From: Gimesia algae
GTDB taxonomy: Bacteria > Planctomycetota > Planctomycetia > Planctomycetales > Planctomycetaceae
Direction of reading: 5' to 3'
DNA: 64,000 nt
NCBI RefSeq assembly: GCF_007746795.1
Contig: NZ_CP036343.1
Location: 6,338,357-6,402,356, forward strand
A program made the position numbers and the translations under genes. Below, piece after piece: positions 1 through 9,659 of the stretch; positions within the stretch are counted from its first letter, which is position 1; every line of letters starts with the position of its first letter. The notes below the pieces were generated by a model, which saw nothing but the letters and a program-made list of their open reading frames with translations, had not been told where the DNA came from and made no database searches.

Positions 1-774
1 CCGGGTCAGCAGGAAATTCCGATACGGCATCAAGCCGGATTGCTGGCGGCTGATCAGCAGGTTATTTTCAAAGAGACCGTTCGAGGAGTCGCGCAGGCAA
101 ACGGTTATCGCGTCTCATTCATGCCTAAAATTTCACCCGCCTTTGCCGGTAATGGATGTCACATTCATTTCAGTCTGTGGAATGAAAACCAGAATCTGTT
201 CTACGATCCGACGGGCGAATTTCTGCTCTCACAGACAGCACGGCAATTCATGGGAGGCATCCTCAAACACCTGCCCGCTTTAATGGCGTTGACAGCACCG
301 ACCACCAATTCCTACAAGCGGTTTGTGGAACGCTGCTGGAGTTCAAGCTATACCTGCTGGGGTCCCGATAACCGTGAAGCCACAGTCCGCGCTGCATCCG
401 GATTCCAGGGGCAGGAGGCAGCCACCATCAATCTGGAGTACCGTCCCTGCGACCCGACCTGCAATCCTTATCTGGCACTCTCCGCTCTGATCTGTGCTGG
501 CCTGGATGGCATCGAGAATCAGCTTGATCCGGGTGATCCCCTACTGACTGACCCGGCGCTACTGACTTCGGAAGAACAACATTCACTCGGTTTGAACGCT
601 TACCCGCTCGACCTGGAATCTGCCCTGTCCGCGCTCGAACAGAACTCTGTGCTGCTGTCAGGATTCGGGGAAAGTCGGATTAATGATTATCTCACCATGA
701 AACGGGCAGAAATCGCTCTGATTCAATCGCTGGGAGACGACGGCGAACGTCAGGCCTATGAGTTTCGATTTTAA
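1..774 (+). CDS. glutamine synthetase family protein, C-terminal part (5' end outside window)
   Basis: The reading frame is open from base 1, so the gene enters from the left; the TTG at 40 is internal and not a start. What remains is the catalytic C-terminal part of the glutamine synthetase fold. The stretch NGCHIHFSLW holds the His/Asn loop of the ATP/metal site, followed by the ATP-site region near APTTNSYKRF and the NLEYRPCDPTCNPYLALSAL segment that closes the barrel. Family members ligate ammonia or an amine to a glutamate carboxylate using ATP. It could be true GlnA or a gamma-glutamyl-polyamine synthetase-like enzyme; the missing N-terminus prevents a choice. A FadR-type regulator follows in the same direction after 167 bases. 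Confidence 0.85.
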   Translation, partial: PGQQEIPIRHQAGLLAADQQVIFKETVRGVAQANGYRVSFMPKISPAFAGNGCHIHFSLWNENQNLFYDPTGEFLLSQTARQFMGGILKHLPALMALTAPTTNSYKRFVERCWSSSYTCWGPDNREATVRAASGFQGQEAATINLEYRPCDPTCNPYLALSALICAGLDGIENQLDPGDPLLTDPALLTSEEQHSLGLNAYPLDLESALSALEQNSVLLSGFGESRINDYLTMKRAEIALIQSLGDDGERQAYEFRF

Positions 775-884
775 GAAACAGGAAACGAGAAGCGTTTTCC
801 ATGCTCTCTCGGGGGAGCTGTTCCATTATTCCTGATCTGGTAACCTGGTGTTTTACTTCACATCATTTTTCGTTTATCATTTCA

Positions 885-906
885 TTCAGTCAGATCAATA
901 ACTGAA
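885..906. promoter_or_regulatory. inverted repeat upstream of FadR/GntR regulator (possible operator)
   Basis: TTCAGT at 885-890 and ACTGAA at 901-906 form a perfect 6-bp inverted repeat with a 10-base spacer, 35 bases before the ATG of the regulator. GntR-family proteins often repress their own promoter through such sites. Only the symmetry is seen; the operator role is inferred. Confidence 0.25.
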
Positions 907-941
907 GCAAAACCCTCCTGCCAAATTCACATATTTTCCGA

Positions 942-1691
942 ATGCAACTAACCATGCCAGAACTTACTGCAAAAGTCACAAATGCCATGGTCTCTCCTTC
1001 CTCTCCCCAGAGCGCTAAAATTGCAGAACAGATTTGTAATCGAATCCAGAAGGAAAAACTCACTCCAGGATCGTTTCTGGGAACGGTTGAAAGCCTGACG
1101 GATCAATATCGCGTTTCGCGGTCCGTCATCAGGGAAGCCGTCGGAACACTGCGTGGATTAGGCATTGTCACAGGGCGTCCGAAAGTGGGAATATCGGTCG
1201 CCCAGGGAGATATTGCTTCCATCCTGCAGAAAGTTCTGATACCACAGATGTCACAACAGAAAGGCTGGATGGAAATCGCCCGTTTTCGCGTTGTAATTGA
1301 AATCGGATCGATGCCACTCGTCGTGGAAAATATTCAACCAGATCTTCTGAATCGTCTGCAAGAGATTGTTTTTGAACAGTCAGAACTACTGAAGAATCAG
1401 AAGCTGGAACCCGAGTTCCTGCTGCAGGAATTTGCAAAAAAAGACATGCTGTTTCATGAAATCCTTCTGACTGCTGCCGATCAGAACCTGATCTCACAGT
1501 TCCATCAGGTCGTGGTGAATTATTTTCAACAGGGAATTCAACATTTTCCTCCTCCGACCGATCTGTTTGTGGAACACCACCAACAGATCGTTGATGCCAT
1601 CAAAGCCCGCGATCCCATACTTGCAGTCGAACGGATGACTCGACATCTGCAACCGGTTCTGACAATGATCAGTTCCCTGAGAGAGCATTAA
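942..1691 (+). CDS. FadR/GntR-family transcriptional regulator with FCD domain
   Basis: A 249-residue DNA-binding regulator. Residues about 22-90 form the GntR winged helix (IAEQICNRIQKEKLTPGSFL, then SLTDQYRVSRSVIREAVGTL). Residues about 110-240 match an all-helical FCD ligand domain, with candidate metal-binding positions in DMLFHEIL, HQQI and MTRHL. FCD proteins usually sense carboxylic acids, often with a bound metal. The start is uncertain: ATG 942, ATG 954 and ATG 987 are all in frame and none has a strong ribosome site. It lies downstream of the glutamine synthetase-like gene and upstream of a secreted propeller-like protein, so either could be its target. The ligand is unknown. Confidence 0.85.
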   Translation: MQLTMPELTAKVTNAMVSPSSPQSAKIAEQICNRIQKEKLTPGSFLGTVESLTDQYRVSRSVIREAVGTLRGLGIVTGRPKVGISVAQGDIASILQKVLIPQMSQQKGWMEIARFRVVIEIGSMPLVVENIQPDLLNRLQEIVFEQSELLKNQKLEPEFLLQEFAKKDMLFHEILLTAADQNLISQFHQVVVNYFQQGIQHFPPPTDLFVEHHQQIVDAIKARDPILAVERMTRHLQPVLTMISSLREH

Positions 1692-1764
1692 GGATAGGTC
1701 TTTACAATAATTATACGGCATCAGAAGTCAGAAGATCACCTTTCACAGCAGCGAGGTCTATTCC

Positions 1765-3183
1765 ATGAAACCAATCCTGTCAGTTCTGTTTCTGTTCTGC
1801 GTGCTGACCATGAACAGTCTGGCTGAGGAAACGATTCTGGATATCGGTTCGCGACGTGAACTATTTGTAGATCGTTTTCTGACAGGCGCGCTTGATAATG
1901 CTGAACTGAAGCTGCATACACCGCAACTCATGCCCGCTGTGACTCCAGCGCGACCTCACGGTCATTATGCCACAGTCCTCAAGTCAGACAGGGGATATCA
2001 GTTTTATTACCGCGGTGATACCAAACCGGGAAATCACTGGAAGAAAGGCTGGGAGCAGTATCACGAGGGAGAAGTGACCCTGTATGCCGAGAGTTCTGAT
2101 GCGATCCACTGGACACTGCCTCACCTTGGCATCTACCCGGACCGTCCGACATTTCCCCAAGGCAATGTCGTGTTGATGAATGAATTTCTGGTCAATCATA
2201 ACTTCACTCCCTTTATCGATACCCGACCAGGAGTCTCTGAATCCGAGAAATATAAAGCATTGGGGGGACTGGCCTACCAGCCGAATCAGCATCTGGAAGT
2301 CAAACAGCGCCGCGGGCCTGGGGGACTCAAAGCTTTTGTCTCTCCCGATGGAATCCACTGGAAACCGCTCCAAGAGGAACCTGTCATTCCTGAAGAGTGG
2401 GGGAAATACTTTGACTCCCAGAACTATGCGTTCTGGTCCGAAAGCGAACAGACTTACGTCTGTTATTTCCGCCGCTTTATCAAAGGCTATCGAGGCATTG
2501 CCCGGACCACCTCTCAGGACTTCCTTCACTGGACACCGCTCGTCGAAATGCATGCGAATTTACCGAACGAACATCTTTATACCGCCTGCACGCAACCCTA
2601 CTTTCGCGCACCGCATATTTATTTTGCTCTGCCAACCCGTTTCATGGCGAAACGCGGCGCTGCCACCGATATTCTGTTTATGAGTACCCGTGGCAGTGCG
2701 CAGTTTGACCGGGAATTTACTCAGTCGTATATCCGACCCGGAATCGGCCAGGATGGCTGGGCTAACCGGGCCAACTATGCTGCGATTGGTATTCACCAGA
2801 CCGGTCCCGCAGAAATGTCTTTCTTCCTTACAGGTGGTCGCCGCTATGTGACTCGCCTGGACGGAATCGCTTCCGTCAATGCACCTCTGGACGGCGGAAC
2901 CCTGGTAACGAAATCGTTGACGTTTGCTGGCGATGAGTTGGAGATCAACTATTCTACCAGTGCCGCCGGTCAGATTCTGGTCGAATTGCAGGACACTTCA
3001 GGAAATCCACTACCCGGATTTTCACTGGCTGACTGTGAACCAATCTTTGGTGATCACATCGCCCGCATCGTGAAATGGAAACAGGGTTCCGATGTATCCA
3101 GCCTGTCAGGCAAACCAGTCCGGCTGCGTTTTGTGATGCAGGACGCAGACCTGTATGCATTAAAATTCAATCAACGAAAATAA
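1765..3183 (+). CDS. secreted beta-propeller-like glycoside hydrolase-type protein
   Basis: A 472-residue exported protein. The ATG at 1765 follows GAGG by 8 bases and begins a signal peptide of about 20 residues ending near NSLAEE. The mature start DIGSRRELFVDRFL and repeated blocks of the type DGIHW or DFLHW (SSDAIHWTLP, SPDGIHWKPL, SQDFLHWTPL) resemble five-bladed propeller proteins of the GH43/GH32 type that are common in planctomycetes. The last 120 residues look like a separate beta-sandwich. A role in polysaccharide handling is a family-level inference; I cannot point to catalytic acids with certainty. Confidence 0.7.
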   Translation: MKPILSVLFLFCVLTMNSLAEETILDIGSRRELFVDRFLTGALDNAELKLHTPQLMPAVTPARPHGHYATVLKSDRGYQFYYRGDTKPGNHWKKGWEQYHEGEVTLYAESSDAIHWTLPHLGIYPDRPTFPQGNVVLMNEFLVNHNFTPFIDTRPGVSESEKYKALGGLAYQPNQHLEVKQRRGPGGLKAFVSPDGIHWKPLQEEPVIPEEWGKYFDSQNYAFWSESEQTYVCYFRRFIKGYRGIARTTSQDFLHWTPLVEMHANLPNEHLYTACTQPYFRAPHIYFALPTRFMAKRGAATDILFMSTRGSAQFDREFTQSYIRPGIGQDGWANRANYAAIGIHQTGPAEMSFFLTGGRRYVTRLDGIASVNAPLDGGTLVTKSLTFAGDELEINYSTSAAGQILVELQDTSGNPLPGFSLADCEPIFGDHIARIVKWKQGSDVSSLSGKPVRLRFVMQDADLYALKFNQRK

Positions 3184-3198
3184 TCATTTATACGGTAT

Positions 3199-3221
3199 CA
3201 ATTCCGCAAAAAGCGGAATTG
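3199..3221 (+). terminator. hairpin after propeller-like gene (possible terminator)
   Basis: A perfect 9-bp stem CAATTCCGC/GCGGAATTG with a 5-base loop lies 16 bases after the stop codon at 3183. No T-run follows, so it may be a processing or pause hairpin instead of an intrinsic terminator. Confidence 0.4.
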
Positions 3222-3311
3222 CTGCCCCGCATTCGGTTTTGAGCAATATCCTGAATCGGTATGCTTTAGACGTGACATGAATTTTCGCTTTTACGTATTA
3301 AGGATACCACT

Positions 3312-4439
3312 ATGAAACCGTTTCGGGACACGTCCCTTTTCGTTTTATCACTGCTCATGATTTCGGCATGCGCTGACAAGCCAGCCCCCAACGAACCGGC
3401 TGCCACCCCGGCTGCAAAAACAGAGAAATCAGCTGAAACCCCCAAAGCAACAGTGCCTGAAAGTGAAGTGAAACTGGCGGAATCTCTGAAAGCACTGGGA
3501 GCGAAACTGAAACAGGATCAAGCCGGCTATGTGATTGAGGTCGATTTCCGTGGAGTCAAGATTGATGATGCAGCTTTGAAAGACATTGCAGGTCTATCGC
3601 ATCTCCGTTCCCTGCTGCTCAACGAAACTCCCATCACCGACGCGGCACTGGAACCAGTGGGGAAAGTCACGACCCTGGAAAACCTCGACCTGCGAAACTG
3701 CTCATTAAATAACAAAGCCATTTCTTATCTGACAGGACTGTCGAAACTCAAAGCACTGCGTCTGTCCGGCAACTCCGATATTGATGATGATGCCATGGCA
3801 GACATCAATCAATTAACCAACCTGAAAGCGTTAATGCTGGATTTTCTCTGGGTCAGCGGTGACGGTCTTTCTCAGATGAAAGATCTGCAAAAACTCGAAG
3901 AACTCTATCTGGCAAAAACGCTGGTGGACGACGATGGGCTCGCGACACTGCCCCAATTCACCAAACTGAAGAAAACACGACTGTCACAGAATCAGATCTC
4001 AGACGAGGGGCTGGCGGTCTTCGCTAAAATCCCGCAACTCGAAGAACTCGACCTGAGTGAAAACAGCCTGCTCTCGGATGCCGGCATGAAACATCTGTCC
4101 GGACTGGGAGCACTGAAAAAACTGAACCTCTGGCGAGTCGGCCTGACCGACGCCGGTGTCGAACCCCTGCAGGGACTGACCAGTCTGGAATGGTTAAACC
4201 TGGATAATACCCGATTGACCAATGCTGGTCTCAAATACCTGAAAGACATGCAGAAACTGGAATTTCTGCATCTTGGTTCGACAGCAGTCTCAGATGAGGG
4301 ATTAAAACATCTGGAACCACTCACCAGTCTCAAAGATCTGAAACTGACGCGAACCGCGGTCACCGAAAAAGGGGTTGCTGAATTGAAAAAGAAACTGCCA
4401 GACACAGAAATTCAGCTGAAGTACATTGAAGGCCAGTAG
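3312..4439 (+). CDS. leucine-rich-repeat lipoprotein
   Basis: A 375-residue envelope protein. The ATG follows AAGGA by 7 bases. The signal peptide ends in a lipobox, MISAC, so Cys20 is probably lipidated. A Pro/Ala/Lys-rich linker (to about residue 50) leads into about eleven leucine-rich repeats of about 24 residues with the pattern L..L..L.L..T.I.D..L, for example LRSLLLNETPITDAAL and LEFLHLGSTAVSDEGL. LRR domains are protein-binding scaffolds; no enzyme domain is present. The partner is unknown. It is convergent with the oxidoreductase gene that follows. Confidence 0.85.
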   Translation: MKPFRDTSLFVLSLLMISACADKPAPNEPAATPAAKTEKSAETPKATVPESEVKLAESLKALGAKLKQDQAGYVIEVDFRGVKIDDAALKDIAGLSHLRSLLLNETPITDAALEPVGKVTTLENLDLRNCSLNNKAISYLTGLSKLKALRLSGNSDIDDDAMADINQLTNLKALMLDFLWVSGDGLSQMKDLQKLEELYLAKTLVDDDGLATLPQFTKLKKTRLSQNQISDEGLAVFAKIPQLEELDLSENSLLSDAGMKHLSGLGALKKLNLWRVGLTDAGVEPLQGLTSLEWLNLDNTRLTNAGLKYLKDMQKLEFLHLGSTAVSDEGLKHLEPLTSLKDLKLTRTAVTEKGVAELKKKLPDTEIQLKYIEGQ

Positions 4440-4476
4440 CCCGGCTCACTCCCAGTGGAGGAGCCGGACATTACTG
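4432..4476. terminator. bidirectional hairpin between convergent genes
   Basis: CCGGCTC (4441-4447) pairs with GAGCCGG (4461-4467), and an outer CCAGTA/TACTGG pair extends the stem. It lies between the convergent stops at 4439 and 4491. There is no T-run, so termination is inferred from position and symmetry. Confidence 0.4.
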
Positions 4477-4490
4477 GATGGCTTTCGAAA

Positions 4491-5798
4491 TTAAACCACT
4501 TCCCAGCCGGCACGGTACTCTTTCGTGATGTACTGGTCGGCTTCGGGACAGTTGGTGGCTTTCAGGCTGGCAGCATCCCAGTCCAGTGCTTTCTTGGCAC
4601 GGAAGGAAACATTACCCAGCAGAACCGATTCGGTCAGAGCACCAGAATAATCAAAGTTGCAGGTTGTGGGTGAACCATCTTTGCAGGCTTTGATCCATTC
4701 CGCATGGTGTCCGATCGAATTCGGAATGCTCTGCTTAGGAGGAGTGAAATCAGCAAATTTTTCCTTGGGGAATAATTTATAGCTGCCGTAGTTGGCAAAC
4801 ATACTGCCTTCCGATCCGACAAACATCACTCCACTGCCGGGAACACGTTCGCCGGCGACTTTTTTCGGAATCATGTTTCCGTCGTACCAGGTCAGGTTGA
4901 CCGGTACCAGATCGCCCCGTTTGGGGAATTTGTAGCGAACCGTCAGTCCGTGCGGACAGGCTTCCGGATGTACTTCCGGGCCTTCTGCTTCACAGTGAGT
5001 TGGATGCCGTAGTTTCAGAGCCCAGAAAGGCAGGTCCATGTAGTGGCAAGCCATATCGCCCAGTGTTCCCTGACCGAACTGCCACCAGCGACGCCATTGT
5101 GCGGGATGATAGCGTCCTGCTGCGTAAGGACGTTCGGGAGCGGCTCCCAGCCACAGATCCCAATTCAGATTTTTGGGAGGTGCCTGAGTTTCCGTAGGCA
5201 GATCTCCGCCTCCCCAGCCTTTACCAACCCAGACGTGGACTTCACCAATATCTCCCAGAACACCGGATTCCACGATTTCAACGACACGGCGATAATTGTC
5301 ACCCGCGTGAATCTGTGTTCCCAACTGAGTGGCGACCCCCTGCTTCTTTGCCTCTTCCGCGATGATGCGTGCTTCCTGAACCGTGTGGGTTAGAGGTTTC
5401 TCACAATACACGTGCAGTCCTTTGCGAATCGCACGGATGGTCGCGGGAGCATGATGATGGTCGGTCGTACCAATCACGACGGCATCAATTTTTCCTTCTT
5501 CGCTTTCCAGCATCTCACGATAGTCGGCATACAGACGGGCATTCGGGAAACTGGCTGACGCGCGATCGAGATAATTACTGTCCACATCGACCAGGGCGAC
5601 AATATTCTCGCCTTTCACGCCATCCACATCAGCGGCTGCCCGGTTGGCTGTACCGATGCAGGCGATGTTCAACTTACCGTTGGCAGACTTTGAAGCGGCG
5701 GGAGTAACTCCCGTCCAGACACCGGCTGAAATCGCAGCGGCACCAGCAGTGGTGGTCTTCAGAAATTCGCGACGACTGAAATTTGAATTCTTTTGCAT
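4491..5798 (-). CDS. TAT-exported Gfo/Idh/MocA-family oxidoreductase
   Basis: A 435-residue NAD(P)-dependent oxidoreductase of the Gfo/Idh/MocA family. Residues 8-30 carry a twin-arginine signal (SRREFLKTT followed by an Ala-rich core), so it is probably exported folded. The Rossmann domain starts near LNIACIGTANRA and contains the family motif EKPLTHTV, whose Lys is normally catalytic. The C-terminal half is the alpha/beta substrate domain, with WRRWWQFGQGTLGDMACHYM typical of planctomycete paralogues. Substrates in the family are sugars, inositols or related polyols; the specific one cannot be read here. A sulfatase gene lies upstream on the same strand, which fits sulfated-glycan use. Confidence 0.9.
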   Translation of the reverse strand: MQKNSNFSRREFLKTTTAGAAAISAGVWTGVTPAASKSANGKLNIACIGTANRAAADVDGVKGENIVALVDVDSNYLDRASASFPNARLYADYREMLESEEGKIDAVVIGTTDHHHAPATIRAIRKGLHVYCEKPLTHTVQEARIIAEEAKKQGVATQLGTQIHAGDNYRRVVEIVESGVLGDIGEVHVWVGKGWGGGDLPTETQAPPKNLNWDLWLGAAPERPYAAGRYHPAQWRRWWQFGQGTLGDMACHYMDLPFWALKLRHPTHCEAEGPEVHPEACPHGLTVRYKFPKRGDLVPVNLTWYDGNMIPKKVAGERVPGSGVMFVGSEGSMFANYGSYKLFPKEKFADFTPPKQSIPNSIGHHAEWIKACKDGSPTTCNFDYSGALTESVLLGNVSFRAKKALDWDAASLKATNCPEADQYITKEYRAGWEVV

Positions 5799-6125
5799 TA
5801 ATCAATCCCATTAAAGAGGCCAGCCAACAGGATGCGCGACTGGCAGGTGTGAGTATTGATTGACTGTCATAGTCAATTCATCATGGTTTGGTGAGCATCT
5901 GCAGTGTTCTTTCTACGTGTCAGCAATGGATTTGCTGGAGGTTTCTCATCTGAAACCGGCAGAAAAGAGAGTCAGATCTCACCTTTTAATTTAACATTCC
6001 TTATTTATGGTAATTTGAATCACCATCTGTGACTATTCCAGATTGAATCTGTTTTTCACTTTCTTTGAGAAAGAGCCGTTTGTGATAGCACAGTGCCTGA
6101 CCTCAAAACCTGTTCAATTCATGAT
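5799..6125. other. intergenic region, no gene seen
   Basis: 327 bases between the sulfatase stop and the oxidoreductase start, both on the minus strand. It is AT-rich, with stops in all frames and only a weak CTTTC/GAAAG hairpin near 6059-6073. It presumably carries the oxidoreductase promoter; I cannot place it. Confidence 0.5.
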
Positions 6126-7904
6126 TTAAGGGGCAGATGACTTCTGAGTGATGTAGACCATTTTTGGCCCGCGTTCGAGCTTACCTTCCAGAATTTTGAC
6201 ATCGATTGTCTGTTCTCCTGCATGTAATTTCACATTCTGGAAGACATGTTCACTTTTGCCGGCGGGCACTTCGGCATGAAACAAATCGTGCCCGACCTGC
6301 ACCGTCATTTCGATGGTGGACTGTTCCTGCTCTCTGCCGAACAGCACTTTGATATCATATGGTCCCGTCTGTTCAATGGTCACCAGCCATTGACCTCGCG
6401 CATCACTGGTCCAGCCTTTCCCCTTGGGACCGGAGTAGCGCCAGTCCTGTCGCGTGAGAACGGTCGTCTCTTCTTTCGCATTTCCAATATGAATCCGGGG
6501 CGGGGCGTAATTATCAGGGCGAGTCGAACTCACATCTCGAAACCAGCTGTTGTATTGCTCTGTCAGGTTTGACGCCAGTGTTGTTTTTGCTCCCGCCAGG
6601 TTCTGGCGTTCTGCAGGATCGTTCTGCAGGTGATACAGCTTGCCCGGTTCATCCGGTTTGGAAAACGTCATTTTATAATCTTGTGTGACCACCGCAGCAT
6701 TCGTGCGGGGCTGAGGTTCATCCCCCCGATGCCACTGCAGAAACAAAGACCGCTCGGGCCACTGATCGGCATTGTTTTTGAGGAGTGGGAGTACATTGAC
6801 TCCATCCAGTTTTAAACCCTCTGGTTTTTCAACACCGGTCGCCGCCAGAATGGTAGGAAACAGATCGTAATGGGCGGCGATGGTGGGATTCACTGTGCCC
6901 GCTTTCAACTGAGCCGGCCAGTGCGCGATTAATACGGAGCGGATGCCTCCCTCATTCACACTCCCCTTCGCCCCGCGGTGTTCCCCCACATATCGGGGAC
7001 CATTCGGTCCATTGTCGTTCAGAAACAGGACCAGTGTATTATCCAACGCGTCAATTTTTTTAAGATGCTGAAACAGTTTGCCGATATTCTGATCAATATT
7101 TTCGATCATCGAAAAGACACGCGACGTTTTGTCAAACTGTTTTTTGTTTTTGCGTTTCGGGTTCAAATCAAAGTTGTAAGCATCTGTCAGATCCATCGCC
7201 TGATATTTTTTACGAAGATCTTCAGGCACATCATCAAACGGACCGTGCGGTGCGTTGGTCGCGATATACATGAATGTCGGCTTGTCCTGGGATTCGTTCT
7301 GCTCAAGGAATTGCATCGCATGGTCGAAATAGATATCCGTGCAATAGCCCTGCATCTGTTTCTTTTCACCATTGTGGAACAACACCGGATCGGTATATTT
7401 CCCTGCCCCTTCAGGCGGGTCGCTGGGCTGACCAATGCCGCCTCCCCGATGCACGAGAACTTCCTGGAACCCCTGGTCCTGTGGCCGCAGTGGATACGAA
7501 TCTCCCAGATGCCATTTCCCAAAGATTCCCGTACGATAGCCGGCAGGTGCCAGTGCTTCGGCAATGGTCACTTCAGTCGGCTCCAGCATGGCGCGCCCGA
7601 TGTACGTATCGATGGCCCGGGTGCGGTAGTTATAACGCCCCGTCATCAGGTTGGCACGGGTCGGCGTACAGACCGGGCTGACATAAAATCGACTGAGTCG
7701 CGCCCCGTTCGCAGCCATCATATCCAGGTTCGGCGTACTCAGGTGTTTGTTTCCCTTGAAACCGTAATCCCAGCCCCCCTGATCATCGGTCATGATCAGA
7801 ATCACATTGGTGTGTTTGTCCGCGTGAACTTGCGTCGCCAGCAGAGAGATGGTCAACACAATCAGCAAAGCAGGGACAATTCGACAGATTTTCAAGTAAG
7901 GCAT
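6126..7904 (-). CDS. secreted arylsulfatase with extra C-terminal domain
   Basis: A 592-residue formylglycine-dependent sulfatase. A signal peptide of about 28 residues (core IVPALLIVLTISLLATQ) is followed by the metal-binding MTDDQGG. The maturation motif C79-T-P-T-R83 is intact in SPVCTPTRANLMTGR, and FGKWHLG and NDNGPNGP supply further active-site residues. Sulfatases hydrolyse sulfate esters, here probably on polysaccharides in the periplasm or outside. Beyond about residue 470 there is an additional beta-rich domain (from about TVLTRQDWRYSG) not needed for catalysis and possibly carbohydrate-binding. The antisense frame over this gene is a shadow. Confidence 0.93.
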   Translation of the reverse strand: MPYLKICRIVPALLIVLTISLLATQVHADKHTNVILIMTDDQGGWDYGFKGNKHLSTPNLDMMAANGARLSRFYVSPVCTPTRANLMTGRYNYRTRAIDTYIGRAMLEPTEVTIAEALAPAGYRTGIFGKWHLGDSYPLRPQDQGFQEVLVHRGGGIGQPSDPPEGAGKYTDPVLFHNGEKKQMQGYCTDIYFDHAMQFLEQNESQDKPTFMYIATNAPHGPFDDVPEDLRKKYQAMDLTDAYNFDLNPKRKNKKQFDKTSRVFSMIENIDQNIGKLFQHLKKIDALDNTLVLFLNDNGPNGPRYVGEHRGAKGSVNEGGIRSVLIAHWPAQLKAGTVNPTIAAHYDLFPTILAATGVEKPEGLKLDGVNVLPLLKNNADQWPERSLFLQWHRGDEPQPRTNAAVVTQDYKMTFSKPDEPGKLYHLQNDPAERQNLAGAKTTLASNLTEQYNSWFRDVSSTRPDNYAPPRIHIGNAKEETTVLTRQDWRYSGPKGKGWTSDARGQWLVTIEQTGPYDIKVLFGREQEQSTIEMTVQVGHDLFHAEVPAGKSEHVFQNVKLHAGEQTIDVKILEGKLERGPKMVYITQKSSAP

Positions 7905-8123
7905 GGTATCGGATCCGGAGGCAAGGATGGAACGAACGTATGAAGGTCTTCTGGAGTGAAACGGTCAATTCCACGCCGCCAGTAAATTTCACCAAAGATT
8001 TTCATTCGGTGAAACGGCATGGTATAATCTCAGTCTATGCATTTCATCGGGGCTCTGCAAACAGATTATATGCTGCCTCTCAAAAAAGTAGTTCACCTTT
8101 CTCTTTTTGAAAGACGGGAACCC

Positions 8124-9656
8124 ATGCAAGCAAAGCGCTTCTGCTGCCTGATTCTGTGTCTGACCGCGATTTTGAGCACTGCTCAGGCCGAGGAAAAACG
8201 TCCCAACATCCTCTATATCATGTCGGATGACCATGCCGCGCATGCCATCGGTGCTTATGAGAGCAGGCTGGCGGTGCTGAATCCGACCCCCACACTGGAT
8301 CGGCTGGCCAGTGAGGGTATACTGCTGAAAAACGTATTTTGTACGAACTCGATCTGCACTCCCAGTCGAGCCACCCTGATGACGGGACAATACTCGCACG
8401 TCAACGGCGTGACCACACTTAACGGTGCGATTGGACCGGAACAGCAGCATCTGGCAAAACTCATTAAATCAGCCGGTTACGAAACAGCCATGATCGGCAA
8501 GTGGCATCTTAAAAAAGAACCGGCGGCGTTTGACTTCTACACGGTGCTGCCCGGACAGGGAAGTTATTTTAACCCCGTCTTTCGTGTTCGTGGTCCCCTG
8601 CCCTGGCCAAAAAATGAATTCCGTGCCGGCGGTTACGATTCGAGACACTCTTCCGATGTGATCACCGATATCTCTTTAAAGTGGCTGAAGAACCGCAAGC
8701 AGAAAGACAAACCCTTCTTCCTGATGCATCACTTCAAAGCACCGCATGACAACTTTGAAAATGCGGAACGCTATGACTGGCTGTATCAGGATGTCGCCAT
8801 TCCCGAGCCCGACTCTCTCTGGCACCGTGGTCAGCATGGTCCTTTGCATCAGGCACTCTATGGTACCTCTGTCGGACCACGCAATCAGCGGCGCAATATG
8901 GGGCATCATATGTTTGTGGACCAGCATCTCTCTCCTGAAAACTATACACGGGAAGCGTATCAGCGTTATCTGAAAAAGTTCCTGCGCTGTGTGCGTGGCG
9001 TTGATGATAACATTCAGCGTCTGCTGGAACATTTGAAACAGACCGGCGAGCTGGATAACACGATCATTATTTATACCGCGGATCAGGGCTTCATGCTGGG
9101 GGAACACGACTATATTGACAAGCGCTGGATGTATGAAGAATCATTACGAATGCCCTTCATTGCACGCTACCCCAAATGGATTAAAGCGAATTCGAAAAAT
9201 GAAAACATCATCAATAATGTCGATTTCGCTCCGACGTTACTGGAAATGGCCGGCGTAGAAAAACCGGAATTCATGCAGGGGCGTTCATTTCTGCCGATTC
9301 TGAAGGGAGAGGCCGCAGCCGCTGACTGGCCCGATGCAACCTACTATCGCTACTGGATGCATATGGCTCACCATGACAACCCGGCCCATTATGGTATCCG
9401 TACAAAAGACTATAAACTGATTTTCTTCTACGGACTGCCTCTGGATGCCCCCGGTGCAGAAAAAACACCGACGCCTCCTCACTGGGAACTTTATGATCTG
9501 CGCAAAGACCCACGTGAAATGCAAAATGTGATTGCAGACCCGGCTTACAAGGAAGTACTTGAAAAATTGAAAGCCCAGTTAAAGCAGCTTAAAGAACAGA
9601 CAGGAGACACAGACGAACGCTACCCGGAACTACAGGCACGCCGCAATGCTTTCTGA
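8124..9656 (+). CDS. secreted sulfatase
   Basis: A sulfatase of 510 residues. I place the start at ATG 8124, which begins a clean signal peptide (MQAKRFCCLILCLTAIL, cleavage near AQAEE); the frame is open back to 8037, but that extension would bury the signal. Metal site MSDDHA, maturation motif C78-T-P-S-R82 within NSICTPSRATLMTG, then IGKWHL and TADQGFMLGEHD. The DQG..GEH arrangement and total length suit the iduronate-2-sulfatase/choline-sulfatase-like branch. It is divergent from the preceding sulfatase and ends 3 bases from the convergent thioredoxin gene, so mRNA 3' ends must overlap there. Confidence 0.92.
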   Translation: MQAKRFCCLILCLTAILSTAQAEEKRPNILYIMSDDHAAHAIGAYESRLAVLNPTPTLDRLASEGILLKNVFCTNSICTPSRATLMTGQYSHVNGVTTLNGAIGPEQQHLAKLIKSAGYETAMIGKWHLKKEPAAFDFYTVLPGQGSYFNPVFRVRGPLPWPKNEFRAGGYDSRHSSDVITDISLKWLKNRKQKDKPFFLMHHFKAPHDNFENAERYDWLYQDVAIPEPDSLWHRGQHGPLHQALYGTSVGPRNQRRNMGHHMFVDQHLSPENYTREAYQRYLKKFLRCVRGVDDNIQRLLEHLKQTGELDNTIIIYTADQGFMLGEHDYIDKRWMYEESLRMPFIARYPKWIKANSKNENIINNVDFAPTLLEMAGVEKPEFMQGRSFLPILKGEAAAADWPDATYYRYWMHMAHHDNPAHYGIRTKDYKLIFFYGLPLDAPGAEKTPTPPHWELYDLRKDPREMQNVIADPAYKEVLEKLKAQLKQLKEQTGDTDERYPELQARRNAF

Positions 9657-9659
9657 GTG

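Noticed and set aside
6978-7943. 321-residue frame antisense to a sulfatase
   Set aside because: It mirrors the sulfatase codons, has no ribosome site or family motif, and the sulfatase on the other strand is certain.
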